Origin: Blepharisma stoltei
Taxonomy: Eukaryota > Ciliophora > Heterotrichea > Heterotrichida > Blepharismidae
Reading direction: 5' to 3'
Assembly: GCA_914767885.1 (NCBI GenBank)
Contig: CAJZBQ010000020.1
Span: 806,001 to 870,000 of the forward strand
DNA: 64,000 nt
Below the pieces are notes generated by a model. It searched no databases, had not been told where the DNA came from, and worked only from the letters and a program-made list of their open reading frames with translations. The position numbers and the translations under genes were made by a program. Shown here piece after piece: positions 44,155-55,415 of the stretch (within the stretch, counting starts at the first letter, position 1; each line of letters starts with the position of its first letter).

Positions 44155-45845
44155 TATCGTCCCTTGTGCCTTTTTGGACACAAGTATACAGCCATTACTG
44201 GGGGCCAGTTTCCTATTTTCCAAGTTTGGGATACGAAGCTGTCAGAATGGGCTGTATAGCTCATACCCCTTTATAGATTTCTTTATCGAGCAAAATGTAC
44301 TGGACTATTGAACGACCAAGAAAGACTCTATTAAATGAACGGGCTGATATCTATATTAGGAAGTGCTAAAAAGTGACATGTCAAAAAATGGTAACAAGTG
44401 TGAAAAAAAGTTGACAAGTGAACGCGCCAATTTTTAAAATGGGATTTATTATTAAAATAATTTAAAACTTAAGATACCCCAATAAGACTGTAATTGATTA
44501 ATAACTTAAAATCTTATTTTAAAGGTCTTATAAATTAATGATAATTATAATAATGAAGACTAGAGCTTTAATTTGCAAAGTGCGTGCGTTGCAAATGTCA
44601 ATATATATATAAGTTTTATCGACTCATATGATGAGTGTTTAGCAAAAGTTAAATATTTGAAATTTTTTGAATATTTTATTTTTTAATCAATGCTTAATTT
44701 TGCTAAGTACTTCTCATATGAGTCGATAAGAACTTCGTATATATTTATATATTGAGAATCACAAGCCACGCACTTTGCAAATTATAGCTCTAGTCTTCAT
44801 AAATAAATTAGCATTAAAATAAAGAGATTCTATCGTGCCGGAAAAATGCACATTGAGTTGCAAGTTTTTGATTTTCACTTATAAGCCATATTGAATTTTT
44901 GCTAAATATTTCTCATATGAGTCGATAAGAACTTTCATATATTGAGATACACAAGCCACGCACTTTGCAAATTATAGCTCTAGTCTACATATATAAATTA
45001 GCATTAAAATAAAGAAATTCTATCGTGACGGAAAAGTGCACATCGAGTTTCAAGTTTTCAATTTTTAAGGCTATTATTAAATTTAAATATATTAATCAAA
45101 ATATTTAAAGCCAATATATAATGTGTAATTATTATCCTCATAATAATAATAAAATGGCTCAGTGCGGAATTAGTTCTCTCCGAGAACTATTCCTTCCCTC
45201 GCTTTTATTATTATGGGGTTCAGTTTCCACGTGGCCTTTTATCAGCAATACCAATATGGAATACCGCATAGGGTATTTCTTTGGTCCAAGATAATAAGCT
45301 CCACCTGGGTTTGCTGCTTGACACACCCGAGGAGGGTGACCCTTAGGCGGAACACGCGCAGGAGTCGAGTTCGGGCGAGGCAACGCTGCCGGTGCGGGAT
45401 TTCTGGCCCTGCTGGGGCGGAACTTTATAGACGGCCAGATCGGGCTAACCGGTCCCAGGAGTGCTTGGTGACGTCACCAGTTGGGAGTCAAAAGGATGGG
45501 CTTAAGCATGCCTAAATCATCCTGCTGAAGAAATCAAAACACCTTAAATACCTAAGTAAGTAAGTAATTATTATCTTCAGTCTAATTGGTTATCTTAAGT
45601 TTTAAATTATTTTAATAATAAATCCATTTTAAAAATTGGCGCGTTTACTTGTCAACTTTTTTTCACACTTGTCACCATTTTTTGATATGCCACTTTATAG
45701 CACTTCCTGATATAGATATCAAGCCCTTTCCTTTAATAGAGTCTTTCTTGGTCGTTCAATAGTCTAGTACATTTTGCTCGATAAAGAAATCTATAAAGGG
45801 ATATAAGCTATATATTTTTGCCCAAAAAGGCACAAGGGACGATAG
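44155..45845. mobile_element. 1.7-kb element with about 300-bp inverted ends and nested repeats
   Basis: The left end (ATCGTCCCTTGTGCC, then TCAAAAAATGGTAACAAGTG and AACGCGCCAATTTTTAAAAT) is repeated inverted at 45560-45845. The interior holds two direct copies of a roughly 105-bp unit (near 44760 and 44950: CACGCACTTTGCAAATTAT; GCATTAAAATAAAG), an inverted partial copy of it near 44550, and a SINE-like unit at 45153-45570. No transposase frame is present. Confidence 0.88.
45153..45570 (+). mobile_element. SINE-like unit ending in (TAAG)n
   Basis: GC-rich, head ATAAAATGGCTCAGTGCGG, end CCTAAGTAAGTAAGTAA. It contains GAGTTCGGGCGAGGC, weakly like a B box. The head and TTAGTTCTCTCCGAGAAC match, inverted, the unit near 55340-55410. 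Confidence 0.65.
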
Positions 45846-45919
45846 TTTTTTTAGACTTGAAAAAATATTAGAAATATGCTTTTTTTAAATCTAGTTAGAC
45901 GGAAAAATTTAGGAAAGAA

Positions 45920-46669
45920 ATGTGAGTTTTGTTCTTATAAAATGCAGTGAGTAGTAAGTGTGTAGAGATATTCCATCACATTTATAGGTTAAAATCTGAA
46001 GAATGTGACTTATCAACGGTTGAATTAAATCAATTGAATCATCATTTTGAAGATGTGCTGAACGCTCACCCAAAAGCTTTGCAGGAATATGAACTATTCA
46101 AAGACACCCTAAATTTAATTTCAGCGCTCGGAATTAAATGAGGGGTTGTTAATCTCAATAATTTTTCATATAGATTGACTGGGAGATCATTAAATATCAA
46201 ATTACTTGATTTACAAGAATTGAACTCAAACGTATTTACTTGCGAAGCCATATGAATCGCTACGATGGTAAAACAAGAGCCATTTCTAAGAATTGCAGAC
46301 GATCAAATCGTTCAACTATCTTTATTACTCATTCAGATTACAACAAAATTAATAAACTCATTGCTATCACTTAATCAGAATATTGATTTTAATAATGTAG
46401 CAAGTATTGCTGGCCTTGTTACTTCCAAAAACCCCAAAGCAGTCAAGTTTACTGGAATTGAGCCTGACTTTCAAGCTGATGTTGTTCCTTACCAAAGATT
46501 GAAACTGAAAAGAGGAATTCTCAGCTTTTGTAATAAAGACCAAGATCTAAAAGCTGCGAGGGAAATAAAAAGTTTGATAGAAGATTTTGAGAGTGTATAT
46601 AGACAATTTGAGCAAACCTTAATGATAAACATCCTGATTATGTCGAAGAACACAAAAGATGTTGCTTAA
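45920..46669 (+). CDS. Hypothetical helical protein, 5' end unresolved
   Basis: The open frame from 45941 to TAA codes for about 240 residues with two TGA-encoded Trp residues (LGIKWGVVNL and EAIWIATMVK). It is a helical, cytosolic-looking protein (IADDQIVQLSLLLIQITTKL). No family is recognised. The nearest in-frame ATG (45920) is separated from it by a TAA at 45938-45940, so a very short intervening sequence or a different first exon must be assumed. The 1.7-kb composite element lies immediately upstream. Confidence 0.55.
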
Positions 46670-46808
46670 TCCCTCAGTTGTGTTATTATATAAATAAGTC
46701 TATTATTCATTAAAATGAAATAGAAATAATTATAGGCATATAGGTGCCATTATTTGTACTGATGGCATTATCTTATAAGAATTCAAATAAAATAATCGTT
46801 TAAATATA

Positions 46809-47984
46809 ATGGCATCATCTTATCTGACGACTGATGCAGCAAGAAACCTCCAAAAATATACTTATACTGGAACAGACAATTCCCTTTCATATAGCCTCAT
46901 ATTATCTCCACTATCAAACACTTTAGTTCAAGCTATTCCTACATGATTTTCGTAATTTTAATTTAGTCCTAACTTGGTAAAAATTATCTAGATAACAATG
47001 CTAGGGATAAATGCGCTTTTATTAATTTACGTCTCAACACTTTTTCACTGTGGGACAACTTTAGCCTGTCAACTTCCTGATTCAATTTCAATGGTATGTT
47101 CATTGCTTTACTTTGCATGGATTATTTTTGATAATCTAGATGGAAAGCAAGCAAGAAGGACTCAGGCGTCAACACCTTTAGGATTGATTTATGATCATCA
47201 GTCCGATGCTTTAGAGATTACTGTAATGGCAACTTTCTTTGGAATTATTTCATTATTTGGAAATTCCCCTTATACAATTGCAATCTGGACGACTGCAGCG
47301 ATTCACTGTTATTTTGAAAATTGGGAAGCGCTCTATACAAATTCTTATAGTATGTCAAGCAATAAATACCTTTTCGTGGGGATGCTTGCTTTGATTTATA
47401 CTGCACTTGGCTCTGAATTTTTTATAAATACTATGGTATTTCAAACTGAGCTTAGGATGTTGGTATTTTATGGATTTTGCAGTTGGGTATCGATTGAAGT
47501 TTTAATTCGGTAAGATCTATTAAGAATCTTCAACGTTCTAATGAAATCTTCAAACAAAATGGAGGCCTTTATGAATTTGGGATCATTATTCTATATTATC
47601 TTTTGTGTGGTAGTAGTTTTGGTGTTTTCACCAGTTGGATTAGCTTATGCAGGGACAAGAGAATTTGTATTATTTTTAGGTTTTATTTTTGCTAGAGAAA
47701 TGGGATTTTTGCAGCTGGCTCATGTCAGTAATTCAGAATATGAGCCATTAAACATCCCAAACTACATTCTCCTTTCTCTTCTTATGTTTAACACATCATG
47801 CCATGCTTGGGGATTTCCGCTTCTAGATGAGTACAATCTGCTCTGCTTCCTTCTCCTTTTTGCTGGTCTAAGCTATCTTCATTTCATATACTCAGTCACA
47901 AAGGAAATCACTAAAGAACTGAATATCCCAATTCTCACAAATTTGCGTAATTTCCACATAGAGAGAAAAATTCAATCAGTTTAA
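46809..47984 (+). CDS. CDP-alcohol phosphotransferase (choline/ethanolamine phosphotransferase)
   Basis: The protein is 376 residues after removing three 15-nt introns. It transfers phosphocholine or phosphoethanolamine from the CDP-alcohol to diacylglycerol at ER or Golgi membranes, the last step of the Kennedy pathway. The catalytic signature DG-x2-AR-x8-G-x3-D-x3-D is complete in DNLDGKQARRTQASTPLGLI followed by YDHQSDALE. Many hydrophobic helices follow. The N-terminal block TWFSPNLITMLGINALLLIY, typical of the family, exists only after both N-terminal introns are removed, one on each side of a 10-nt exon. Choline against ethanolamine preference cannot be told. Confidence 0.95.
46952..46966 (+). 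other. 15-nt intron
   Basis: GTAATTTTAATTTAG, first of a pair around a 10-nt exon; carries in-frame stops. Confidence 0.93.
46977..46991 (+). other. 15-nt intron
   Basis: GTAAAAATTATCTAG, second of the pair. The exon between them (46967-46976) is only TCCTAACTTG. Confidence 0.93.
47510..47524 (+). other. 15-nt intron
   Basis: GTAAGATCTATTAAG; removal joins EVLIR to IFNVLMKSSNK. Confidence 0.93.
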
Positions 47985-48073
47985 TAAATAATAACTCGTT
48001 TAAGACTATATAAATTTAACGCTTTTTCTACTGGTTTTTGGCTTTCATTTATTATTATCTTTAGCAGAGTTGA

Positions 48074-48682
48074 TTATAAGTGCAGATATAGCACATGAGA
48101 TCTTACAAATCCTCGGTTTTTGAATGACTTCTTTTGGTTAGAGGCTGAGTAGCTTTCTGTTGAAAAATAGCTTGATTCATCAGGGATTTCGCTATCTGGG
48201 ATGCTTTGTATTTCTGAGTCCAATCCCATCAAGCTACTTACAAATGATCTATCATCATTTTTGTGAATCAATGACAGATTTGGATGATCCATTGCTTTAT
48301 AGTCAATGCTTCTCATCATATAAAAAGATTTGGCATGGGAATCGGATAATGACAGATTTGAAATATCAACACTTGACAGATAAGTCGAAATTTTAAGATT
48401 GTCTTCTTTAGCTTCTTGGATTCTGGTTTTAAAGTTATTAAGAATTCTCTCTTGGCCTTCAAGCATGCTTTTGATTTCATGAACCTGCTCTCTCAGGCTG
48501 GACATTTCAGCCTCTTCTTTTACTTCATTCATTGAAGGCGAATAGGTTGGAGAAGACGAATGCTTAAAATCTACTGCCGTCGTGGATTGCTCAAAATCGA
48601 AAGTGTTATATTCAGATCTAGGAGATAATTTATCTTCCGCTTCTTGAATATGTATTGGTGTGGGCCTTTGAGCAGCATCCAT
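48074..48682 (-). CDS. Hypothetical protein with a short coiled coil
   Basis: 202 residues from ATG 48682 (MDAAQRPTPIHIQEAEDKLS); an upstream in-frame ATG at 48712 is less likely. Residues 60-100 form a coiled coil (MSSLREQVHEIKSMLEGQER), the rest is Ser/Asp-rich. No family is recognised. It is divergent from the IQCH gene, with 148 bp between the starts, so the two may share a promoter. Confidence 0.65.
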   Translation of the reverse strand: MDAAQRPTPIHIQEAEDKLSPRSEYNTFDFEQSTTAVDFKHSSSPTYSPSMNEVKEEAEMSSLREQVHEIKSMLEGQERILNNFKTRIQEAKEDNLKISTYLSSVDISNLSLSDSHAKSFYMMRSIDYKAMDHPNLSLIHKNDDRSFVSSLMGLDSEIQSIPDSEIPDESSYFSTESYSASNQKKSFKNRGFVRSHVLYLHL

Positions 48683-48830
48683 AATTTTAATGACATTCAA
48701 ATAAATTGGCAAATTGAGATAGTCTTTATAGAATTAAAAACTGATAAATCATTTTTTAAAGGTAATTGTAAGATATTTAAAAAATATAAAATTAGTTTGA
48801 ATCATTTACAATTTCTAATTTTTATATACA

Positions 48831-51707
48831 ATGTCCGATGTGAATGATATGGGTAAGATGCTTCTTGGCATCCAAGAACGATTATCAGGCCTAAAAGATA
48901 CCTTGAAAACCCTGGATACAACCTACATTCCACAAATTACTGCAATTTCTTCCCAAATGGAAAAAGTTCAAACCAATTTAAAGCAACAATCAGAGCAGTT
49001 GCTATTCAAAGTTATTAATGGCGATACTACCCAAGATGTTTCAGGCCAAAAGCATCCCAAAAGAAGCTCACTGTCTGCTGCTGGCGAGCTCCATATGAAA
49101 CCTCCAAAATATTCATATGTTTCCAAAGCTTCTTTAAACAGGAAATCATCAGGACAAAAATCATTTAAAAAATCATATGACGAAGATGTCCCTTGCATAA
49201 CTGAAAACGACATAACAAAAGGAATGTTTAATTTGATAAATCGAGGAGTTATACCCAAAGATGTTGATCTTACCCCAGCATTTACTCGAGGTGCTGCACC
49301 ATTTGTAAGCAAAACAATGACAGTTTATCCTGGGAACTTGAAGCCTCAGCAGGTTTTTGTAAAATCAGAAGAAATGATGCCACCTCAGAATTTCCGATTT
49401 GATTTCACAGTTTCAGCGATCCCAAAAACGACGAATATGAATATTAAGCAGCTTAAAACTAGTAATTATGAAATACAGTTTGAAAAACAAAATACCTCGC
49501 TTACTTCAAAAATCTCAGAAACTGACCCAAACCCTAGAGGCTATAATGAGCTTATGGACACTTTTTCATCTCACTTCTTCATAATTAGAAAAGGGGTTAC
49601 CTTAGACACCACACCTGAGTTTATATCTTATCAGAGAACATATGTAAAAATATGAGAAAAAATAGCTCCAATAATTAGGACTATTGAGAGTTTTCTAGCA
49701 AATTTTCAGGTACCGAAGGCAATACTAGATGGTAAAAAAATAGTTGATTTAATAGGAAGAAGAATAATTGAAGAAGATATCATGGACTGCTTTGTTAATA
49801 AAGAAGAAGTGAGGATTTATATAAAGATCCCAAGGATTCAGTTTCAAGGAGAGTCTGGAAAAGAAAAGGCCGCAGTTGTTATACAAAGCATGTGGAGAAT
49901 GCACAAGGCAAGGACAGCTTACTTGCAGCTTCAATTTTTGATGAAAAAAGCAAGCTGCATTCAGAGAGCTTTTCGTAGATTTATGGAAGTAAAAAATACT
50001 AGGAGGAAAACTGCTATGGTATTTAAAGATAAACTAGCTGTTTGAAAACAATTGCAGCAGAAATTCAAAGAAGAGTGGCCAGTGATATCACAGAAAAAGA
50101 GACTGGAAATACATATTAGTTCTCTTTCAATAGATGAAGCTAGAAGAGTCACAATGCAAAAGTTTTTAGTTAGGCAGAATTTGCAAATATCAAGGATATT
50201 CAAAGTACAGGACCCAAATATTGATATTTTGTATATAAGTGCTTTTGAAATGACTCCAGAAATTGTGAGCTATTATATGAAAATTTTGGAATTGGGAAAT
50301 ATTGCTGACCCTATTTCAAGGCTTAACTTGGTTTCTCCTGATCTTGGAAAACACATTCCAACACATATTTCAACCACAAAAGCTGTATTATTTTCACCTA
50401 AAACCATTGCAAGGCTTAAGCATTTAGTAAAGCGTAGAACTGCATATATTGTCCCTGGCAATGTCAGTAAAGATGAAATTGAGCTTGCAGTCATGCTAGG
50501 AGTCCCTATACTAGGTGGAGACCCAAACAAAGCTGCATTATTTTCAACAAAATCAGGCAGCAAACGAATATTAACGTCAGCAGAAGTCCCAGTCCCTCCT
50601 GGTGCTTATGATATCTATGATGAAAAAGAATTTATGGCCACACTTACACGGCTAATTGCAAATAATCTCAATATTGATGTTTGGCTGTTTAAAATAGACA
50701 ACGAATTCAGTGGAAGAGGCCATGCTAGCCTAGACATAATGCAATGTAAATATATAAAAAATTTGAGGAAATCCTCTGATGAGCTTAATGAAGAACAGCA
50801 GGAAAAAATTTATCATTATTTAACAAAAGCTCTGAGTAAAAAAGTAAAAATAGCAGTTCCTTCATTGTATTCGAATTGAAGAGAATATATGAAAGAATTT
50901 GTAAGGGTAGGAGGTGTAATTGAAGCGACTCCTCTGTGTCTTCCAGCAAATGTTGGAAGCGCTTGCGTTTGCTTTTGCATTGAGCCTGATGGAAATGTGG
51001 TACTTTCAGGGGCTTATGATAAACTTGAAGCTAGAAGATATGTGACAGCAGGATATATGTTTCCTCAAAATTCACTGCCAAACATGAACTTTAAAATGCT
51101 GGCTGATTCTATTGGAAAGGTATTATACGAGAAAGACATATTTGGGTATGTGTCAGTTGATTTAGTTTCATTCCCAGACCCATCAGGAAATTCACCTCAC
51201 CCACTCTTTTGGGCAGTCGATCTAGACTGTCAACTCTCAGTGTCTGGCTCTGTTATGCCCTTTTTTGATTTTTTAATGGAAGGCTCTTTAGACATGGTTT
51301 CTGGGCACTATCATATAGACCATTCAATTGACCAAAAAACCACTGAAAGATGTTTTATGTATCTTCCTGTAATTGAGCACCCTGGGATTAGCAAAGTTTT
51401 ATATAAAACCTTCTTTTATATGTGTAGAGTCCAAGGTATCAGTTTTGATCTTGAACTGAAAAAAGGCACTACTTTTATTCTCCCCGACTGCATCCAATCA
51501 TCAGTCATAGGACTCCTCACAATGGGTGGCTCCCCCTTAGACTGTTCCAAACTCCTGCTAAACAGCTTAAAATTCGTAGAAACCCAAGCAGGCGACTTGC
51601 CACTCCTAAAAGACGAATCCCGCGACGACGCAATTTCTTTTTCAGAAATCCTCTCAATGGTCAAACTTATCAACAAAAAGCTGACACCAAAACCTAAAAG
51701 AAAATAA
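48831..51707 (+). CDS. IQCH: IQCH homologue (IQ motif-containing protein H)
   Basis: The 958 residues form one open frame with three TGA-encoded Trp codons and no IES. The N-terminal coiled coil is followed by a region with TPAFTRGAAPFVSKTM and YPGNLKPQQVFV, then IQ-type motifs (AAVVIQSMWRMHKARTAYLQ and ASCIQRAFRRFMEVKNTRRK). The C-terminal half resembles an ATP-grasp-like fold, with the LGVPILGGDPNKAALFSTKS block and NEFSGRGHASLDI. This order and length match IQCH, which in animals is a testis and cilium-associated protein linked to sperm axoneme assembly. Conservation in a ciliate fits a ciliary role. Enzyme activity is not established for the family. Confidence 0.85.
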
Positions 51708-51748
51708 CTTTTAAATATTAATATGCGCTTTATAATAAATCGCGGGAA

Positions 51749-52051
51749 ATGGCTGAGAGATATGCAGCAGGGCTTCTGAACGAATTAAGGATAAATGAAA
51801 AGGTCAGCATTATAGGGAAAGTTGACGGAGAGTGGGAAAACGGGATATTTTTAGCTGACAACACTGCTAGGATCAGAGTTAAGGATATATCAAAAGGTCT
51901 TACTGGAATTGTGGAAATCAGAGGGGAAGTTGTGGGAAACTATGAAGTCAGGTGTGAAAGTTATAACGAATTTGAAGCTACAAATTTTGATTTCAGCAAA
52001 AGAGCTGAACTTGTGAGACTTTATCAGCAGTTCTCTGAAATTGGGGTTTAA
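51749..52051 (+). CDS. RPA3: Replication protein A 14-kDa subunit (RPA3)
   Basis: The 100-residue single OB-fold protein has the strands VSIIGKVDGEWENGIFLADN and GLTGIVEIRGEVVG, and the C-terminal helix FDFSKRAELVRLYQQFSEIG that packs in the RPA trimer core. Size and layout fit RPA14, the smallest subunit of the ssDNA-binding RPA complex in DNA replication and repair. Only 41 bp separate it from the IQCH stop. Similarity is by pattern, as this subunit diverges fast. Confidence 0.78.
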   Translation: MAERYAAGLLNELRINEKVSIIGKVDGEWENGIFLADNTARIRVKDISKGLTGIVEIRGEVVGNYEVRCESYNEFEATNFDFSKRAELVRLYQQFSEIGV

Positions 52052-52085
52052 TTGATAAAAATTAGTTAATTTACTATAAAAATCA

Positions 52086-53141
52086 TTATCGATCAAGCAG
52101 GTGAGGTTTACTGAGAGTGGAGATCGTTCTTTTCAAGGACTGAACTCGAATTATCTTTTTAGATGAGTTTGATTTTCAAGCAGGCCTTACAAGAGGAGAC
52201 TTGCTGTTCCTTCGAAGACTTGGCTCTGTATATACTTGGTCAAAAGGAGAATGAGAGCGGCTTTGCCGCTTTCTAACTTGCCAATTTTCTAAATTTTTTT
52301 GTATGCTTAACACTTCCTGGCATTTTTCTTCATATTTATGTCTGAATTGCTGAGAAATCGAAAAATTCCTCTGATTCCGATCATTATAGAGACGCTTTTT
52401 AAGTAAGTTATATTGATACTCGAGTTCTCTGCACTCTTTTTCTTTTTCTTTGATTTCTTCTTCCATCCTTTTATTATCAACTTCAATCATTTTAGAGGTT
52501 GTTCCTCCTGTAATATCAAAAGATAGACTTTTTCTTTCTCCTTCAGAAAGCTCGATTTTCTTTGGATTTATCATACGCAGTCTGTGAATCTTTTTGTCCT
52601 TGCGTTGGAGCTCCAATTCTAACATTTTCTTTTCAGCTTCAAGCTCCTCAACAGTTTTATAAAACTCAAATTCGATATTTTTAGCTTTATTTTTGCTTTT
52701 TTCTACATCGCTTTGAAGCTCGTCTATATAAAGACGGAGTTGGTGTTGGACTTTGTTATGGTTTCTGCTTACTTCTTCTAACTTCTGAAGAGATTTTTGA
52801 TAGGTTTTATCTCTTGGCAAGCCTTTAAAAGTCTGGAAAACTGTAAAATTTCGCTTAAGCTCAATTAGCTCTTTGACTCAGTCACTCACATATTGAAAAC
52901 ATTCGTTTGGTGCTATACTTGATTTAGCTAAATATGCTTTATCAAATATGGCTATTTACTTAATATATAATTAAAACCTATAAATTGGAATTGTGGATAA
53001 TTTTTCAAAATCTTGTGGATTCAACATGCTCTCATCCAGTTCTGTTTTCTGCATAATTCTTACTTGCTCATGCAATTTATTGTGTAGTCTCATAGCAAAT
53101 TCCTTCACGGTTGTTTCTAAATTATTTTCTTCATCACTCAT
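52086..53141 (-). CDS. Coiled-coil protein with a short interrupting segment
   Basis: ATG 53141 gives MSDEENNLETTVKEFAMRLH. The frame meets a TAA near 52970 and reopens about 60 bp later, in the same phase, as AKSSIAPNECFQYVSDWVKE. It then continues as a long coiled coil (YQKSLQKLEEVSRNHNKVQH) to TAA 52086. Removing a TA-bounded 39, 48 or 63-bp piece (within 52917-52982) restores the protein, about 330-340 residues. Three TGA codons encode Trp. No family is recognised. Confidence 0.7.
52917..52982. mobile_element. Probable very short IES
   Basis: AT-rich, contains TAA stops. Three TA pairs (39, 48 or 63 bp) restore the frame, so the exact ends are not fixed. It has no terminal repeats. Confidence 0.55.
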
Positions 53142-53358
53142 CAAGGTATTATAAAGAAATGCAAAATTTAAATATCGAATTTGACTTCAAAAATATTTAT
53201 TCTCCCTTATTAAATAAGCATAAATACCTTTTCAGCAATTTACTGCATGAACTAATCCTTGGCCACATATCTTGATAAGTGATTAGCATAAAAGCAGCAT
53301 AATGAATTAAATTAATATATAATTATTTAAGAGTAGCTCAATTTTTCTTTATTAATTT

Positions 53359-53745
53359 CTACCATTGTCCTTCTAAATCAGGTGTTGGACAGCTAGACCC
53401 AAAAATGTTTTCATTTGATTCGATTTGTCGATCTAGTAGCATGATTCCATCAGCAATTTTCCTTTTCTCATTTTTTAAGTAGTGGATTTCTTCATCAATT
53501 TCGTTGAATACTTGATACTGATCATTTGATAACTCATTCAGCTTTCCTCTAAGACTTTCGACTTCGTCAATAATTTCAGTATTTAAATCATCACGTAACT
53601 TCTTGTTATCGTGCATCAAAGTTGTGAAATTTGATCGAAGGATTTGTGATGCTTTTACATTATCAAGCAATAACCCTCCAATATACTGTATCCTGTCTTC
53701 TATTTGAGCTATCTGCTGTGTGGCTGGTAAAATTCTTTGCTGCAT
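53359..53745 (-). CDS. Short coiled-coil protein
   Basis: 128 residues from ATG 53745 (MQQRILPATQQIAQIEDRIQ) to TAG. Nearly all of it is a heptad-rich helix (EVESLRGKLNELSNDQYQVF) with a short polar end, FGSSCPTPDLEGQW. It has no TGA codon and no interruption. The size and form resemble small axonemal or basal-body coiled-coil proteins, but no family is recognised. Confidence 0.72.
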   Translation of the reverse strand: MQQRILPATQQIAQIEDRIQYIGGLLLDNVKASQILRSNFTTLMHDNKKLRDDLNTEIIDEVESLRGKLNELSNDQYQVFNEIDEEIHYLKNEKRKIADGIMLLDRQIESNENIFGSSCPTPDLEGQW

Positions 53746-54045
53746 AATTTTTATATTATTTTTATCTAAATCTTTAAAGTCTTACTATTTTTAGATTAGT
53801 ATTTTTGGAGGCCTTTAGCTTGTTTTTAATGCAGCTTTGTTTTCTCAATTTTTTTCAGTCTTAAATATGATTTTTAATTAAAATTAAATTTTTGTGTGCC
53901 TTTATAATTTTAAAATTTAATAAACAGAGAATAAATTCAAGAAGCTAAAGAATAAATAATAAGATAATAAATTTAAGCAAAATGAAATCTTTTTCAGTCC
54001 TTAAATATATTTGGTTTATTATTTGAGCCGTATAAATAAAATATA
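53746..54045. other. Intergenic, AT-rich
   Basis: 300 bp of AT-rich spacer between two leftward genes; nothing recognised. Confidence 0.5.
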
Positions 54046-54690
54046 TTATCATATTAATTCTTTGAAAATCCAAATTAGTACTCTAATAGAAAAAAACACA
54101 GAATAAGAATTCAAAAAATAGTCAGTTCATTTTTGAATTGATCTCAAAGGATATTTCATCGCTCCTGCCAAAATTGAGCTAATGATAAAGAGTAGTCCTG
54201 AATCATCCCAAACCAAAGTATCTCATGAAGTTAGTTTTACCAAAGATATTAGCAAGCTTATATACCCAATTGTTAGTAGCAATCCTTGAACCAAAATATT
54301 TATGCACATGTAAGTGATTTTTTCTGTATGACTTTTGTAGTTTTCAATATAATTTTCAACTGACTGATAGACAAAGGTATTTATCATTGTCACAGCGATG
54401 GTATAAAATGATAAAATCACTACATAATAAGCCAACTCTGGTATTGCTTTTTTAAGAACTGGTAATAAGAAATCATGCTCATAATCATATAAAAATGTTC
54501 TAGATCCAGATGATGCAATTAAATCAAAGACAATATCAACAATCATCATCACATGAGCTGAAAAAATTGTAAGCAAACATAATATGATGCACCTAATCCG
54601 TAATGATTTATATTTGAGTATTCTATTTTTTTTAGATATTAAAAAAACTCCATGCTTTATAAATTCTAAAATTGCACAAGTATCATTTAG
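54046..54690 (-). CDS. Multi-pass membrane protein, start unresolved
   Basis: The open frame of about 210 residues ends at TAA 54046. It has about four hydrophobic segments: IRCIILCLLTIFSAHVMMIV, ELAYYVVILSFYTIAVTMIN, ILVQGLLLTIGYISLLISLV and LLFIISSILAGAMKY. Five TGA codons are read as Trp. No ATG occurs in frame between the upstream TAA (about 54695) and the first membrane segment. A short intron or IES must therefore separate the start, or the gene begins within the first segment at a Met. No family is recognised. Confidence 0.5.
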
Positions 54691-54950
54691 GCTTTAAAAT
54701 TCATAAGAGGTAAAACCATTATAAAAAGTATTTATCTGTCAGATAATTAGTATTAAATTATAGGAAAAGACTAGAAATCTACTGGGCTAATATGTTAAAA
54801 ATAAAGTTAATTTATATTTATTCATGAAAGAAGAGAGTTAGGAATTATCCGGAGACCTCTCAGCTGGCGACGATATAACCTTCTCACTCATCTAGTTGTA
54901 TAAATTCCGCTTATAGCTAGAATTGCATAACTAGTTATCATAATTCAATA

Positions 54951-55113
54951 ACTGTGGAATTTTGATAGTGCGACATCTCCTTTTTGATAATGATGCATTT
55001 GACTGAAAAAAAATTTAAATTTTGGCCAAATGGGCACACTATTTAAAAATTCTCAATCAAAATACTTCGGTGAAATGCACACTATCAAAAAGGCACTATC
55101 ATTGGACCTGCAC
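54951..55113 (-). mobile_element. Copy of the direct-repeat-flanked family, inverted
   Basis: Shares GCAGGTCCAATGATAGTGCC (on the minus strand) and GATAGTGTGCATTTCACCG with the elements at 25653 and 29059. No clear flanking duplication is visible, so the ends are approximate. Confidence 0.7.
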
Positions 55114-55119
55114 CTCAAA

Positions 55120-55410
55120 AGTCACCTTCTCGCCGCCCTTTACATCAGGCTAAGCTATGGGTATCCTATCAAATGACCCACCACCACTGGCCAAAAAGTC
55201 TTCACGGAGCTGCGTTGCCTTGTTGTCACCTGTCTTCTCAGGTGTTTCGTATAAGGGACTCCTTCCCCAGGAATGACTATAGCCCTATGCGTTAGAGCTT
55301 CACGATATAGCTGGATAAAGGTTCACTAGGAGGATAGAATAGTTTTCGAGAACTAATTCCGATGATGCCATTTTATTAATTGAGGATGGAATAGTTCTCG
55401 GAGAGAACTA
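55120..55410 (-). mobile_element. SINE-like GC-rich unit, inverted
   Basis: On the minus strand the head region reads AATAAAATGGCATCATCGG with TTAGTTCTC blocks, matching the unit at 45153. The rest (GGTGTTTCGTATAAGGGAC; CTTCCCCAGGAATGAC) is GC-rich and unlike the surrounding spacer. Confidence 0.55.
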
Positions 55411-55415
55411 AATCC

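Larger units (their letters stand above)
43651..45919. other. Long gap: AT-rich spacer plus a composite inverted-repeat element
   Basis: 43651-44150 is plain AT-rich spacer. 44155-45845 is the composite element described separately. 45846-45919 is AT-rich. No protein gene was found. Confidence 0.6.

Noticed and set aside
45213-45515. 100-codon frame with many Arg residues
   Set aside because: It lies wholly in the SINE-like unit; composition reflects GC content, and there is no matching protein pattern.
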